A stretch of DNA of 64,000 bases from Nostoc edaphicum CCNP1411 (GTDB lineage Bacteria > Cyanobacteriota > Cyanobacteriia > Cyanobacteriales > Nostocaceae), in assembly GCF_014023275.1 (NCBI RefSeq), contig NZ_CP054695.1, positions 56,516-120,515 of the forward strand. The letters run 5' to 3'. A program made the translations under genes and the position numbers. Below the pieces are notes generated by a model. That model saw only the letters and a list, made by a program, of their open reading frames with translations, was not told the DNA's origin and searched no databases. Positions 8,623 through 17,892 of the stretch are shown here, one piece after another; within the stretch, counting starts at the first letter, position 1; the number at the start of each line of letters is the position of its first letter.

Positions 8623-8815
8623 ACTATTTTTTTCTATTGCACTATCATCAATTGCCTAAAATATCAACTAAATAAACTGCTATCCTACTCCCTATCCTTG
8701 AACCATTGGTAACAAACAAGTTGCACCTTTTCTTGCTAAATTCTTATTAGTTCAGCTATGGATATATAGGTTTTACCCCCTTGCCACCATTAGGAGTTTT
8801 GCAATACCAACGTAA

Positions 8816-9251
8816 CAATACCGTTGCCAAATTAAGAGGGTTCAATGCCTGTAGAAACGGGATGAATACGTCCTAAAGAAGTAAGCTTGGCAAAAATCTG
8901 GGTTAATAAAATAGGCTCAGGGATATCGGGAAGCATTTTTAGCATTTCACGAACATATCGAAAGCCACGATAATATGCTTTAAGGTCAATAATACCGGAG
9001 CCAGGATTATGTTGACGGAAATCAGCAAGAAGATAATGGGATAAATTAACCAGAAAAAATGCTAGATTAGCAGCATTAGTCACCGCAGTTTGGCTCAGAT
9101 TCATAAAATCCTCTAATCCCCAAAACTGCTTGGCATCTCGAAAGTTAAACTCAATTTGAAAGCGCAGCTTATAATAGTCAATTATTTTTTCAAATGATAG
9201 CTCTAGGTCGCTAGAAAACAGAATCACATGGCTACGAGTATTAGTTTTAAG
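8816..9251 (-). pseudogene. 3' remnant of an IS4-like transposase
   Basis: The open frame ends at 8832 and reads back to 9251 as LKTNTRSHVILFSSDLELSF, then a DDE-transposase C-terminal segment with the Y-x2-R-x3-E-x6-K signature (YKLRFQIEFNFRDAK), ending GRIHPVSTGIEPS. The N-terminal two thirds are missing. The frame is cut exactly where the IS66 element begins (9252). The element end CAATACCGTTGCCAAA (from 8816) resembles the ends of the copy at 56392-59440 and the solo end near 33600. A diverged copy of its last 60 residues occurs at 59250-59424. Confidence 0.8.
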
Positions 9252-10800
9252 GTAAGGATTCAGGTCTAATATTTAGGAAGCAGAGATGGGCGAGACAGAT
9301 AATTATTAGAATTAGCCAGCAGTGCTTGTGCAAAAAAGTCAATCACAGACCTACCTTGACGACGACAGGTTTGTACCACTGTTAACAGATGGGCAGTGTG
9401 TCTAAACCTGTCCATTGAACGGGAGCCACCACTTACTTTACGTTTCGTCACAGCCAAACGCAGCGATCGTTCAGCCTGATTGTTATCAGGAGGAATTTCA
9501 GGGTAGTCAAGGAAATACCACCATTGAATTGCTTTATCACGCAAAGAGCGTAAAAGGTTACCGGCCGTAGCTCCTGCAAGATCAAGCCACTGATGGAGTG
9601 AGGAATACAATTTAGATTTGAATTGATTGACCCAATCGTTGTAACTGGTGGAGTCAAGAGTCTCAAACCATCGAGCATAATTCCTAAAAGCTTCATCAAT
9701 TAAATCAACAAAAGCTTCGCCAATAGCTTGGTTGTGAAGACCTGGAAGAATAATTAGTTTTTTGAAGTGTCGGCGTAGATGAGCCAAACATTTCTGCTGG
9801 GCAAAAGCTGGATAGCCGTTGTAAACGCTAAAATCATCGCTGCTGAGTACCCCTGCATACTCAGTTCCTAAAATTGTTTCTAATTCGGATCGTGAACGAG
9901 TGTCAGCCGCAGTAAACAGGCAGAAATCAGAATTGGCAACTACCCACAACCATTCTTTGACTCCTTTAACTGACCAAGGTGTTTCATCCACATGAACATT
10001 CGGTTGTGTCTGCTTTACCCAACTACTTAACTCAATAATGCTCGGTTCAATCGCTTGTTGGATTCGTTCATTAGTTGCGACTAATGTTCCAAGCCCAATT
10101 TCAACTTGCCCTAATTCCCACAACATTTCTTGCTGTTTTTCATAAGGCATGTGTGCATAATTGTTTACCCATCCTAAGAACGCTTGTAATCTAACTCCTA
10201 AATCTTGCCCTGGAACGATATCTGGCGACCATGAGGCTGTTTGTACATTTCCACAACACTCACACACGCAGGTATGGCGTTGATATTCCACTATTTCAAT
10301 GGGACGTTCTACTAATTGCGCTACAGACTGTTTTTCTATTTTTACTGCCACAGTCGCAAATGCTTTTTGACCGCAGTGAACACAATCTTCTGGACGTAAG
10401 ATTTCATAACGATCTACTCTGCCAAAACCCTTACGCGTTTTTCCCTGATGCCCTGGTTGCCCGCCTGGTTTTCTTTTGGTATGATTCGATTCTTCGTCCA
10501 GGGATGCTTTTTTGTTTTCGCTCTTTTTTAGAATATCCCCAGATGGTGGTTTCGACGAGGTAGAACTATTCTATTTCTCGGCTGACTTTTAAACGTTCTA
10601 CTTCAAGGTGTAGTTCTAAGATTGTTTTCTGTAACTCAGATATTGCCTTGCCCTGCTCAATAATTATCTTTACCAGTTCTTCTTTTGATAACTGGTTCAA
10701 GCTTTCTCGGTCTAAAACAGTACGGCAGGTTTTGGTTCATATTTGTGATATTCTCCCTCAAGCGTCCCCTTTGTCAATACCCTGCCACCTGAATCCTTAC
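9252..10800 (-). mobile_element. IS66-family insertion sequence, 1549 bp
   Basis: Perfect 14-bp terminal inverted repeats GTAAGGATTCAGGT (9252-9265) and its complement (10787-10800) bound the transposase. Ends beginning GTAA are characteristic of IS66. The element has only the transposase gene, without tnpA/tnpB accessory ORFs, as in the ISBst12-type subgroup. The flanking 8 bp differ (GTTTTAAG and ATTTATCC), so there is no target duplication. This implies a deletion or recombination after insertion. Both neighbours are truncated at the borders. Confidence 0.88.
9266..10700 (-). pseudogene. IS66-family transposase with one frameshift
   Basis: The N-terminus (10700 to about 10570) has a leucine-zipper-like coiled coil (LNQLSKEELVKIIIEQGKAI, ending SREIE) in one frame. 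From about 10564 onward the protein continues in another frame as NSSTSSKPPSGD, PGGQPGHQGKTRKGFGRVD, a zinc-binding CVHCGQ / CVCECCG pair and the DDE catalytic core (HVDETPW; SSDDFSVYNGY; PPDNNQAERSLR). It ends LLPKY at 9266. Because of the frame change near 10565, a full-length enzyme needs recoding or is dead. The downstream 361-codon frame, which carries all catalytic acids, is intact. Confidence 0.85.
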
Positions 10801-11434
10801 ATTTATCCTTCCCCTTGCACCATGCCACAAAAAGCGGTGGGTGCAGCTTATTTCGCTGCTCACGTATAGTTTCTACGCTTACACCAAGTCTTGAAGCTAA
10901 ACCTTCTTCCGTCAACGGTTGGATTCGGGGAGTATGCCCTTTGAAGGATGAATTGTTGTAGTACGATTTCTTGCCCCGCCCTTGTTGGTTATTGAGATGA
11001 TTTTGAATTTTAATAATCGCCTCAGTAAACTGTGTCATTCGGGCTGTTATCCCCTCCACTTTTTCTGATAAATCGGCGAGATTATGGATTGCTCCGGTTT
11101 CGTTGCTAGATTCACTTGAAAACTGTGACTCGAGCTTATCAAGTCGTGAGCAAATAGCTAATATCGTTTCATTCGTAAGACTGGGGTGACTATTGTTACC
11201 AGCAACCAAGTACTCCTCAACACTTGCCTTAATCTTAGAGTCGAGGCGTTTATCTAAATCATTGCCACCAATTGCATCAAGGTTATCTAGATCATCTAGG
11301 TAGAGTTCGATAAATTGGGTCAGCGTGGCTGTTGCCGTCGTCCCTTTCGACTTACAACGGGCGATAAACTGCTCCCACATCTTTTGGTCGCAGTTAAAAG
11401 ATGCCAGTTTCTTGTTTTTCCCTGTTTGGCTCAT
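10712..11434 (-). CDS. Plasmid-type DNA-binding protein truncated by IS66
   Basis: About 240 codons from the ATG at 11434. The N-terminal ~35 residues (SFNCDQKMWEQFIARCKSKG, then ATATLTQFIELYL) look like a ribbon-helix-helix. The middle (~75-150) is a helical or coiled-coil region. A helix-turn-helix follows (LTEEGLASRLGVSVETIREQ). The last ~29 codons, from DSGGRV to the TAG at 10712, are encoded by the inverted repeat and interior of IS66, so the native C-terminus is lost. An upstream ATG at 11470 exists. However, the 11-bp tandem repeats that cover 11434-11455 look like an operator, favouring the later start. A role in plasmid partition or copy control is an inference from the domain mix. 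Confidence 0.6.
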   Translation of the reverse strand: MSQTGKNKKLASFNCDQKMWEQFIARCKSKGTTATATLTQFIELYLDDLDNLDAIGGNDLDKRLDSKIKASVEEYLVAGNNSHPSLTNETILAICSRLDKLESQFSSESSNETGAIHNLADLSEKVEGITARMTQFTEAIIKIQNHLNNQQGRGKKSYYNNSSFKGHTPRIQPLTEEGLASRLGVSVETIREQRNKLHPPLFVAWCKGKDKCKDSGGRVLTKGTLEGEYHKYEPKPAVLF

Positions 11435-11455
11435 GTCTAGGTAATGTCTAGGTAA
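11434..11455. promoter_or_regulatory. Two tandem 11-bp direct repeats at the start codon
   Basis: TGTCTAGGTAA occurs twice head to tail (11434-11444 and 11445-11455), ending at the preferred ATG of the DNA-binding gene on the minus strand. The 11-bp period matches one helical turn, as expected for an autoregulatory operator or short iterons. Confidence 0.5.
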
Positions 11456-11738
11456 ATCTGGACTGGACACGACTGAGTGAGTGTGTCATCCCGAAAAGAT
11501 AACTACCTTGACACTATCATTTTGGAGCGCATGAGTGCGCCCGCTTTCTTGCGATGGTCTCCGACCGACCGGAGGTCATCGCCTCTACCAAAAAGCAGTC
11601 AGATTACTACTGTCTGCAACAGTTAGTTAGCCACTGTTGGAGTTGTTCAGGAGTTGTTGGCGCACAATTTGAGCAAAGCCTGTTATCGCTTTTGTAGCCA
11701 GCCAAATCAGGAGGTGACTTCCTGGCTAACGCATCCAT
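11456..11738. other. Intergenic with group II intron domain VI-like 3' end
   Basis: No gene. A GC-rich stretch with small inverted repeats lies near 11540-11580 (CTCCG/CGGAG). The part 11693-11738 (TTTGTAGCC, TCAGG, GGTGACTTCCTGGCT, GCATCCAT) closely matches 33952-33992, where it follows a recognisable group II intron domain V. Here domain V is gone. The match runs up to the stop codon of the recombinase gene. Confidence 0.5.
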
Positions 11739-12785
11739 TTAGTCAATCATATCTGCCAACAAATTTGTCATTTCTGACTGACCTTGTTTGCGGTTATCGT
11801 CATACTGGATTAATACATCCAGCTTGACATGACGGCTGACTTTTTGCGTCTTTCGCACATCCCCTTGGGTTGCTTCCAAAAGAGTTGTAATCCCACTGTG
11901 GCGGATGCGGTGGGGTGACATTAACTTTTTTACACCAGCTGCATCAAAATAATTGACAACAATTTTGCGGATGCCGTCCCCAGTGAGGCGATGCCCTTTA
12001 CTGCGGTTATCAAGGGCGATAAATAGGGGTGAGGAGGCGGTGATATTGCCCCGAACTTGCAACCAATCACAGATAGCATTAACTGTTGCTACTGACAGTT
12101 TTACCCATTCATCATTCGTACCTTGCCCTTTTCCCAAAATCCGCAATCTGCTTTCGTGTGGGTCGAAGTCTTTTATATTTAATTGACTCACCTCATTGCG
12201 TCGCAGTAAATTTTCCCACAACAGCCGCAATAGCGCATAATCTCTTTGACCATGAACAGTTGAGCGCTCAATTAGCTGGATTACACTGTTGATGCTTTGA
12301 GCATCCACCCCGGTAGTATCTCGATACGCTTTTACCTTTTCCAACTCTACATCTTCTAGCGTGTAGCTACACACACCTAGCTTGCGGGCAAACTTCACCA
12401 ATGATTTAATGCTGCTGAGGCGACGGTTGACCGTTGCTTCTTTCAACCCAATAGCCAGTAGCTTTGCCTTATATTTCAACACCACCGCCACCGCCCGTTT
12501 CTCGGTCAGGTGCAAAAACTCCAACACGCTATCAACATTCGGCTCAATACCAGTCATCGCCACAAAAAATTTCCGCAAATCTTTCTGGTATTCGCGCCGG
12601 GTGCTGGGTGCGCGAATATTGGCGAGCATCAAAGCAATGACATCCTGTTCATCCTCTGTTGCGGCAAAATACCGCTCAATTGGGGCTGAAAGAGATTTTT
12701 TTAATGACTCTACCGCCGAGTCAAATCCGGTATCATCGTTTGCTTTTGGGGATGCCCGTCTGGGGGAATATGGAGTATCAGACAT
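11739..12785 (-). CDS. Tyrosine recombinase / integrase
   Basis: 348 residues from the ATG at 12785 (MSDTPYSPRRASPKAND). An ATG at 12869 would add 28 atypical residues. The N-terminal ~75-175 segment is a core-binding (SAM-like) domain. The C-terminal catalytic domain has the first Arg in LLRRNEVSQL, the H-x2-R pair in SPHRIRHSGI, a His in SRHVKLDVLIQY and the nucleophilic Tyr in IQYDD. All tetrad residues are present. The family includes XerC/D-like and integron or plasmid integrases that cut and join DNA at specific sites. It probably serves plasmid dimer resolution or island mobility. No attachment site was identified. The preceding truncated DNA-binding gene points the same way. Confidence 0.85.
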   Translation of the reverse strand: MSDTPYSPRRASPKANDDTGFDSAVESLKKSLSAPIERYFAATEDEQDVIALMLANIRAPSTRREYQKDLRKFFVAMTGIEPNVDSVLEFLHLTEKRAVAVVLKYKAKLLAIGLKEATVNRRLSSIKSLVKFARKLGVCSYTLEDVELEKVKAYRDTTGVDAQSINSVIQLIERSTVHGQRDYALLRLLWENLLRRNEVSQLNIKDFDPHESRLRILGKGQGTNDEWVKLSVATVNAICDWLQVRGNITASSPLFIALDNRSKGHRLTGDGIRKIVVNYFDAAGVKKLMSPHRIRHSGITTLLEATQGDVRKTQKVSRHVKLDVLIQYDDNRKQGQSEMTNLLADMID

Positions 12786-13496
12786 AGCATTGGGCGCGAA
12801 AAGGGTAATTTTCGATATCAAATCTATTCTCTCTCTATTTGCCGTGCCTGACTCAGTTTGAAGCCACAAAACCTCTATACAGATTACAATGTATATATGT
12901 ATTTAAATATACTTTCTCTCCAAGCGAGGAGCGATCGCCTTTAAATCCACATCCGCCTCTAATTTCACCTTTTTGAGAGTGAAGAAAGAGAAGTACCTCA
13001 TGACCGGATAAATCAGGACGATCTATACTTGGCGGTCGAGGAGTATCACCTGCCCAAAGGGATTGCTACTGAATCTACCCTTTGGCAGATTGTCTTTTAT
13101 CACTGTAGATAGATAAATTTTAAATGTTACATATCTACATGAAGCCAACTGCCAACTTGTTTTCATACAAATTCAGCAACACTTGTAAATTTATTTTGGA
13201 ACTTGCATAAATGCCTAAACAACCTCTGATAAATCTTCAGAAGGTATACCTTCACTCGCTCCCCAGCGAGTAGTGTACGCGATCACTGGGGAGCGGTTAC
13301 CCAGTCCCAAAGGGACACGCTTCTCTACGAGAGGCTACGCCAATGCGAAGAACGCGCCATCGCGTCCCATTGTTTAAATATTGTTAGTGCTGATTCCATG
13401 TATGACTGGGCTTTAAGCCAAAAGTGACAATGGAGATCACTACTTTCAAAGGGCTGGTCATGAACTTTTGCCTTGAAGAATAGGTATTCATAATTT
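12786..13496. other. Intergenic: gene remnant, hairpin and REP-like repeat
   Basis: A stop-bounded frame at 12963-13112 (+) reads REVPHDRINQDDLYLAVEEY, then HLPKGIATESTLWQIVFYHC. It has no usable start and looks like the tail of a lost gene. At 13257-13295 a 10-bp perfect stem (CGCTCCCCAG / CTGGGGAGCG) is followed by AGGGACACGC and CTACGAGAGGCTACGCCAA, typical of the short repetitive palindromes scattered through Nostoc genomes. The remainder up to 13496 is the leader of the first STAND gene. Confidence 0.45.
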
Positions 13497-16400
13497 ATGA
13501 GTCGGCACAAGCCAAAACGAAATCGTGGCGTTATACTCACTCGTGAAGGCTGGCAAAAGCTTCAGCAGGCAAAACTTAAAGGGGAACTTCGAGAAAAATC
13601 TGGCTCAAAGTACACTTTAGAAGAAATAAGTGAACGCGCTGGATTAACTTCAAATACAGTTGCAAAGATACTTGCTAACCAAGAAGGGGTTGACAAACGA
13701 ACGCTTGTTTATTTCTTCATGGCGTTTAACTTAGAGCTAAATCCCCAGGACTATTCCAAGTTAAATCCTGATTTGGCGAGACTTCAAAGCTTGAAGAACC
13801 CCAAGCGCGTTGATTGGGGAGAAATGGTGGATGTATCTGTTTTCTATGGACGCACAGATGAACTTACTCTACTAGAGCAATGGCTGATCCAGGAACGCTG
13901 TCGAGTAGTGGCGCTGTTAGGAATGGGAGGAATTGGTAAAACAACTCTTGCTGCCAAGTTATCACAAAAGGTTCAAGGATGGTTTGAGTACGTTATCTGG
14001 CGATCGCTCTACAATGCTCCCCCACTTTTTGACCTGCTGGCAAATTTAATTCAATTTTTCTCTAATGAGCAAGTTTTAGAAACTGACTTACCAAAAACTG
14101 TAGATGGTAGGATATCACAACTAATTGAATATTTGCAACAACAGCGCTGTCTGCTCGTATTAGATAATGTAGAGACTATTTTGCAAGCAGGCGTTTGTGC
14201 TGGATGCTATCGAGAAGGCTATGAGGATTATGGCTTACTAATCAAACGGTTGGGACAAGTTATGCATCAAAGCTCCTTGGTGCTGACTTCACGCGAAAAA
14301 CCTAAAGACGTGGCATCACACGAAGGACAAGCACTACCTGTTCGTTCATTACAACTGAGGGGTCTGAAAGAGGAAGAAGGAAAAAAAATTTTTCACCTCA
14401 AAGGTCTGTTTGGAGCAGAATCCCAAGAGAAAGCACTGATTGAGCTTTATTCTGGTAATCCATTGGCTTTGAAGATAGTTGCAACGACTATTCAAGATGT
14501 CTTTAATGGTGATATTTGTGGGTTTTTGTACCAAAAAACATCTGTTTTTGGCGATATCTGTGCTGTTTTAGAGCAGCAGTTTGAGCGTTTATCTAATTTA
14601 GAGCGTGTGGTTATGTACTGGCTGGCAATTAATCGTGAGTCAATTCCACTCTACAATTTGCAAGAAGATTTAACTTCATTAGTAATACCACACAAGTTAT
14701 TAGAAGTTCTAGAGTCTTTGATCAGGCGAAGTCTCATCGACAAATTTCAGTCAACGCTAAGTGAAAAAAGTGGTTTCCTCTTCACATTACACTCCGTAGT
14801 AATGGAGTATGTGACTAGCAAATTAATTCAGCAAACTTATCAAGAAATTGCAACTCAGGATATTGTGCTTCTTAAGTATTATACTTTGAGTAAAGCTCAG
14901 TCCAAAGACTACATTAGAGAAACTCAATTACGCTTAATAATTAAGCCAGTTATAGATGAACTTTTCACTATTTTTAAAACCCCAAGAAGACTAGAAAATC
15001 ATTTAAATGAAATTTTAGTCAAGCTGCAAGGAGAATCTCCACTGGAACCTGGGTATACAAGCGGAAATATTCTCAACTTGCTTCGTCAGTTAAAGACAGA
15101 TTTAAGAGGTTATGATTTTTCTAACCTAAGCCTTTGGCAAGTAGATATGCGGGGTGTAAGTTTACCTCAAGTCAATTTCCAAAACGCTAATTTATCTAAA
15201 TCGGTTTTTACTAAAAATTTCAGTAAAATTTCTGCGGTAGCATTCAGCCCCAACGGAAAAATTTTAGCGGCGAGTGACGCAAATGGCAAGATTTGCTTGT
15301 GGCGAGACTTTACTGAGGGCGAACAACTTTTGACCTGTCTAGGACACATTGATTGGGTTCAAGCGATCGCCTTCAGTCCAAATGGTAGCATTCTTTGCAG
15401 TGGAGGTACTGACCAGAGTGTGAAATTGTGGGATGTCAACACAGGTGAATGTCTAAAAACTTTAACAGAACATCCTGATCGGGTACGATCTGTTGCTTTC
15501 AGCCCTCAAGGTGAAGTTCTAGCTTCTGGCAGCGATGATCGGGCAGTGCGTTTGTGGACTATTCCGGATAGTAAGTGTTATAAAATTTTACGAGAACATA
15601 CTAATTCGGTATTATCTGTAGTTTTTAGTCCTCAAGGTAAAATTTTAGCCAGTGCTAGCAGTGATAAAACCGTGAAGCTCTGGAATTTCCGCACAGGAGA
15701 ATGCCTCAAAACTTTGCAGGGACACACTAGTTCGGTTTCCTCAATTGCTTTCAATCTGGATGGTCAAACCTTGGTTAGTGGTGGTGATGACCAAACTGTG
15801 AAACTCTGGAGTATCTCAGATGGGAAGTGCCTGAGAACTTTCCAGGGACATAGTGACAGGGTTAGGTCAGTCGCCTTTGCTCCTAATGGTAATATTCTGG
15901 CTAGCGGTAGTGATGACCAAACTGTGAAGCTATGGAATTTCCGCACAGGAGAATGCGTTAAAACATTGCAGGGACACACAAGTTTGATCTGGTCTGTTGT
16001 TTTCAGTCCAGATGGTCAAACTTTGGTCAGTGGTAGTGATGACCAAACTGTGAGGTTTTGGGATGTTAGCACTGGTCAAGCCTTAAGAAACTTGCAGGGC
16101 TACAATAATGGGGTGTGGTCTGTTGCCTTTGCTCCTAGTGGCCAGACCATAATTAGCAGCAATAATGACCAAACCGTAAAGCTCTGGGATGTCGCGGATG
16201 GGAAGTGCTACAAAACTTTGCGAGGACACCCTAATCGAGTCAGAACCGTTGCCTTTAGTCCTCAAGGTAATATCTTGGCAAGTGGCAGTTACGATCAACT
16301 TGTGAGGCTGTGGGATAGCAGCACCTGCCAATGTTGCAACATCTTACAAGGACATACTGGCTGGGTAAAGTCAGTTGCTTTTGCTCCTGGAGGTAAAATT

Positions 16401-17075
16401 CTCGCCAGTGGCAGTGATGACAAAACTGTAAGGCTTTGGGATGTCAACACTGGTCAAGTTTTGAATATTTTGGAACATAGTCATGGGGTATGGTCGGTTG
16501 CTTTCAGTCCTGAAGGTAATATCCTGGCCAGTGGCAGTGATGATCAAACAGTCAAGCTCTGGGACATTCACACAAGTGAATGTCTCAAAATTTTGTCGGG
16601 ACATACAAGTTGGGTATTGTCCGTCGCTTTCAGTCCTGAAGGTAAGACCTTAGCCAGTAGCAGTAAAGATAAAACTGTGAAGCTTTGGGATGTTAGCACA
16701 GGTGAATGTCTCAAAACTTTGTTAGGACACACAAGCTGGGTATTGTCCGTTGCTTTTAGTCCTGAAGGTAAACTTCTGGCTAGTGGGAGTGTAGATCAAA
16801 CGGTAAGGTTGTGGGATGTCCAATCCGGTCAATGTATCAAAACTTTGCATGGTCATACCCATTGGATAAGATCAGTTGCCTTTAGTCCAGATAGTCAAAC
16901 TCTGGTAAGTGGCAGCGAAGATGAAACGGTAAAGTTGTGGGATGTTTTGACGGGTGAATGCCTAAAAACTTTAAGAAACGAAAGACCTTATGAGGGAATG
17001 AACATTACTGGTGTTACAGGTTTAACCCAAGCAACTATTACTTCTTTGAAAGTTTTGGGAGCAATCGAGAATTGA
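13497..17075 (+). CDS. STAND ATPase: HTH + NB-ARC + 14 WD40 repeats
   Basis: 1192 residues. An N-terminal helix-turn-helix-like domain (about 10-80: [37 protein letters not shown]) is followed by an NB-ARC NTPase with Walker [10 protein letters not shown] (142-150), Walker B LLVLDNVE (D223), sensor LVLTSREKP and a GLPL-like [13 protein letters not shown] winged-helix region and a short pentapeptide-like stretch ([20 protein letters not shown]) lead into 14 WD40 repeats, enough for two seven-bladed propellers. The C-terminal cap is [20 protein letters not shown]. Signal-transduction NTPases of this design oligomerise when their repeat sensor binds a trigger. In bacteria some act in immunity or cell death. 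Here the output domain would be the DNA-binding-like N-terminus. A near-copy lies 0.8 kb downstream. Confidence 0.88.
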   Translation: MSRHKPKRNRGVILTREGWQKLQQAKLKGELREKSGSKYTLEEISERAGLTSNTVAKILANQEGVDKRTLVYFFMAFNLELNPQDYSKLNPDLARLQSLKNPKRVDWGEMVDVSVFYGRTDELTLLEQWLIQERCRVVALLGMGGIGKTTLAAKLSQKVQGWFEYVIWRSLYNAPPLFDLLANLIQFFSNEQVLETDLPKTVDGRISQLIEYLQQQRCLLVLDNVETILQAGVCAGCYREGYEDYGLLIKRLGQVMHQSSLVLTSREKPKDVASHEGQALPVRSLQLRGLKEEEGKKIFHLKGLFGAESQEKALIELYSGNPLALKIVATTIQDVFNGDICGFLYQKTSVFGDICAVLEQQFERLSNLERVVMYWLAINRESIPLYNLQEDLTSLVIPHKLLEVLESLIRRSLIDKFQSTLSEKSGFLFTLHSVVMEYVTSKLIQQTYQEIATQDIVLLKYYTLSKAQSKDYIRETQLRLIIKPVIDELFTIFKTPRRLENHLNEILVKLQGESPLEPGYTSGNILNLLRQLKTDLRGYDFSNLSLWQVDMRGVSLPQVNFQNANLSKSVFTKNFSKISAVAFSPNGKILAASDANGKICLWRDFTEGEQLLTCLGHIDWVQAIAFSPNGSILCSGGTDQSVKLWDVNTGECLKTLTEHPDRVRSVAFSPQGEVLASGSDDRAVRLWTIPDSKCYKILREHTNSVLSVVFSPQGKILASASSDKTVKLWNFRTGECLKTLQGHTSSVSSIAFNLDGQTLVSGGDDQTVKLWSISDGKCLRTFQGHSDRVRSVAFAPNGNILASGSDDQTVKLWNFRTGECVKTLQGHTSLIWSVVFSPDGQTLVSGSDDQTVRFWDVSTGQALRNLQGYNNGVWSVAFAPSGQTIISSNNDQTVKLWDVADGKCYKTLRGHPNRVRTVAFSPQGNILASGSYDQLVRLWDSSTCQCCNILQGHTGWVKSVAFAPGGKILASGSDDKTVRLWDVNTGQVLNILEHSHGVWSVAFSPEGNILASGSDDQTVKLWDIHTSECLKILSGHTSWVLSVAFSPEGKTLASSSKDKTVKLWDVSTGECLKTLLGHTSWVLSVAFSPEGKLLASGSVDQTVRLWDVQSGQCIKTLHGHTHWIRSVAFSPDSQTLVSGSEDETVKLWDVLTGECLKTLRNERPYEGMNITGVTGLTQATITSLKVLGAIEN

Positions 17076-17171
17076 CTTTCTCCCTGGCTTGACTTCGCTT
17101 CACTTTGTGTTGAGCCTGGAGCTAAGAGACGGCTTTTGAATTTATTAGTTGCATATATAAAATTACAGAGG

Positions 17172-17309
17172 TTTGAAAACCCATAAGCTATTGCGTATTT
17201 AACTTGGTTGCAGAAATTGGAGATATAACTGCCTATTTTGCAGATTTAGGGACTTCATTCTGGAACATTAGATGCACAACAGCTTACTTTTTAAATATGG
17301 GTTTCCAAA
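17172..17309. repeat. 138-bp fold-back sequence between the STAND paralogues
   Basis: The ends TTTGAAAACCCATA (17172-17185) and TATGGGTTTCCAAA (17296-17309) pair at 13 of 14 positions. The interior has no ORF. It may be a small mobile repeat or a shared 3' structure. No second copy was found in the window. Confidence 0.35.
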
Positions 17310-17313
17310 GTTA

Positions 17314-17481
17314 CTAAAGACTTTGGCTACTGTCTAAGTATTTTTTAAGTGTGCGTACCATCTCTCGAATTACATCGCTCTTTGTTCGCTGCATTTTCTC
17401 ACAATATTCCTCCAAGATTATTTTCTCCTCTAGCGAAAATTGAATTGTTAAATTAGCAGCATTTTTTCTAGCCATTGTCAT
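17314..17481 (-). CDS. Ribbon-helix-helix (CopG-like) small protein
   Basis: 55 residues: MTMARKNAANLTIQFSLEEK, then IILEEYCEKMQRTKSDVIRE, then MVRTLKKYLDSSQSL. A beta strand (LTIQFSL) followed by two helices, the second with T-K-S-D-V-I-R-E-M-V, is the classic ribbon-helix-helix layout. Such proteins bind operators as dimers and often serve as antitoxins or plasmid repressors. No toxin gene lies next to it. It sits antisense in the gap between the two giant STAND genes and could regulate them. That is inference. An alternative start is at 17475. Confidence 0.7.
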   Translation of the reverse strand: MTMARKNAANLTIQFSLEEKIILEEYCEKMQRTKSDVIREMVRTLKKYLDSSQSL

Positions 17482-17892
17482 TGACTTTTAATGACTTTCC
17501 AATTACTATTATATAGGAAACTACTGAGTAATCAAGATTAATCGAAAATTATAAACAGGAAATTAAAATTTCCTTCGACTAGAGTAAAAACTTGGTAACT
17601 CAATTCAGGAGATATTTATTAATATAATCATGGATTGTAGGTATAAATTTACAAATTAACTCTTAATCTGCTAATAATAGGCTTGGCGCTTAATAACGTT
17701 TAAAGTCCCTCAAGCTCTTGTACTATTTCCGTTTTAACTGTCTAAAATTAGATTTTTGAAATGGTTTTTCTGACAGGGTTTTATCGATTATTTAGCTTGT
17801 TTTGCAACAACTATAATTTTAGTGAGAATTCTCTTCCATAAACGCCAGCGGTAGGAGCCTATTACTCCAAATACAATTCTCCCTAAGAAATT

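Noticed and set aside
10231..10563. Plus-strand open frame opposite the IS66 transposase
   Set aside because: Antisense shadow of a clearly conserved transposase; no ribosome-binding site and odd composition.
15223..16980. Regular ~126-bp repeats resembling a satellite or CRISPR-like array
   Set aside because: They are the codons of the WD40 repeats (42 residues each) in one open frame, with no constant spacer/repeat split.
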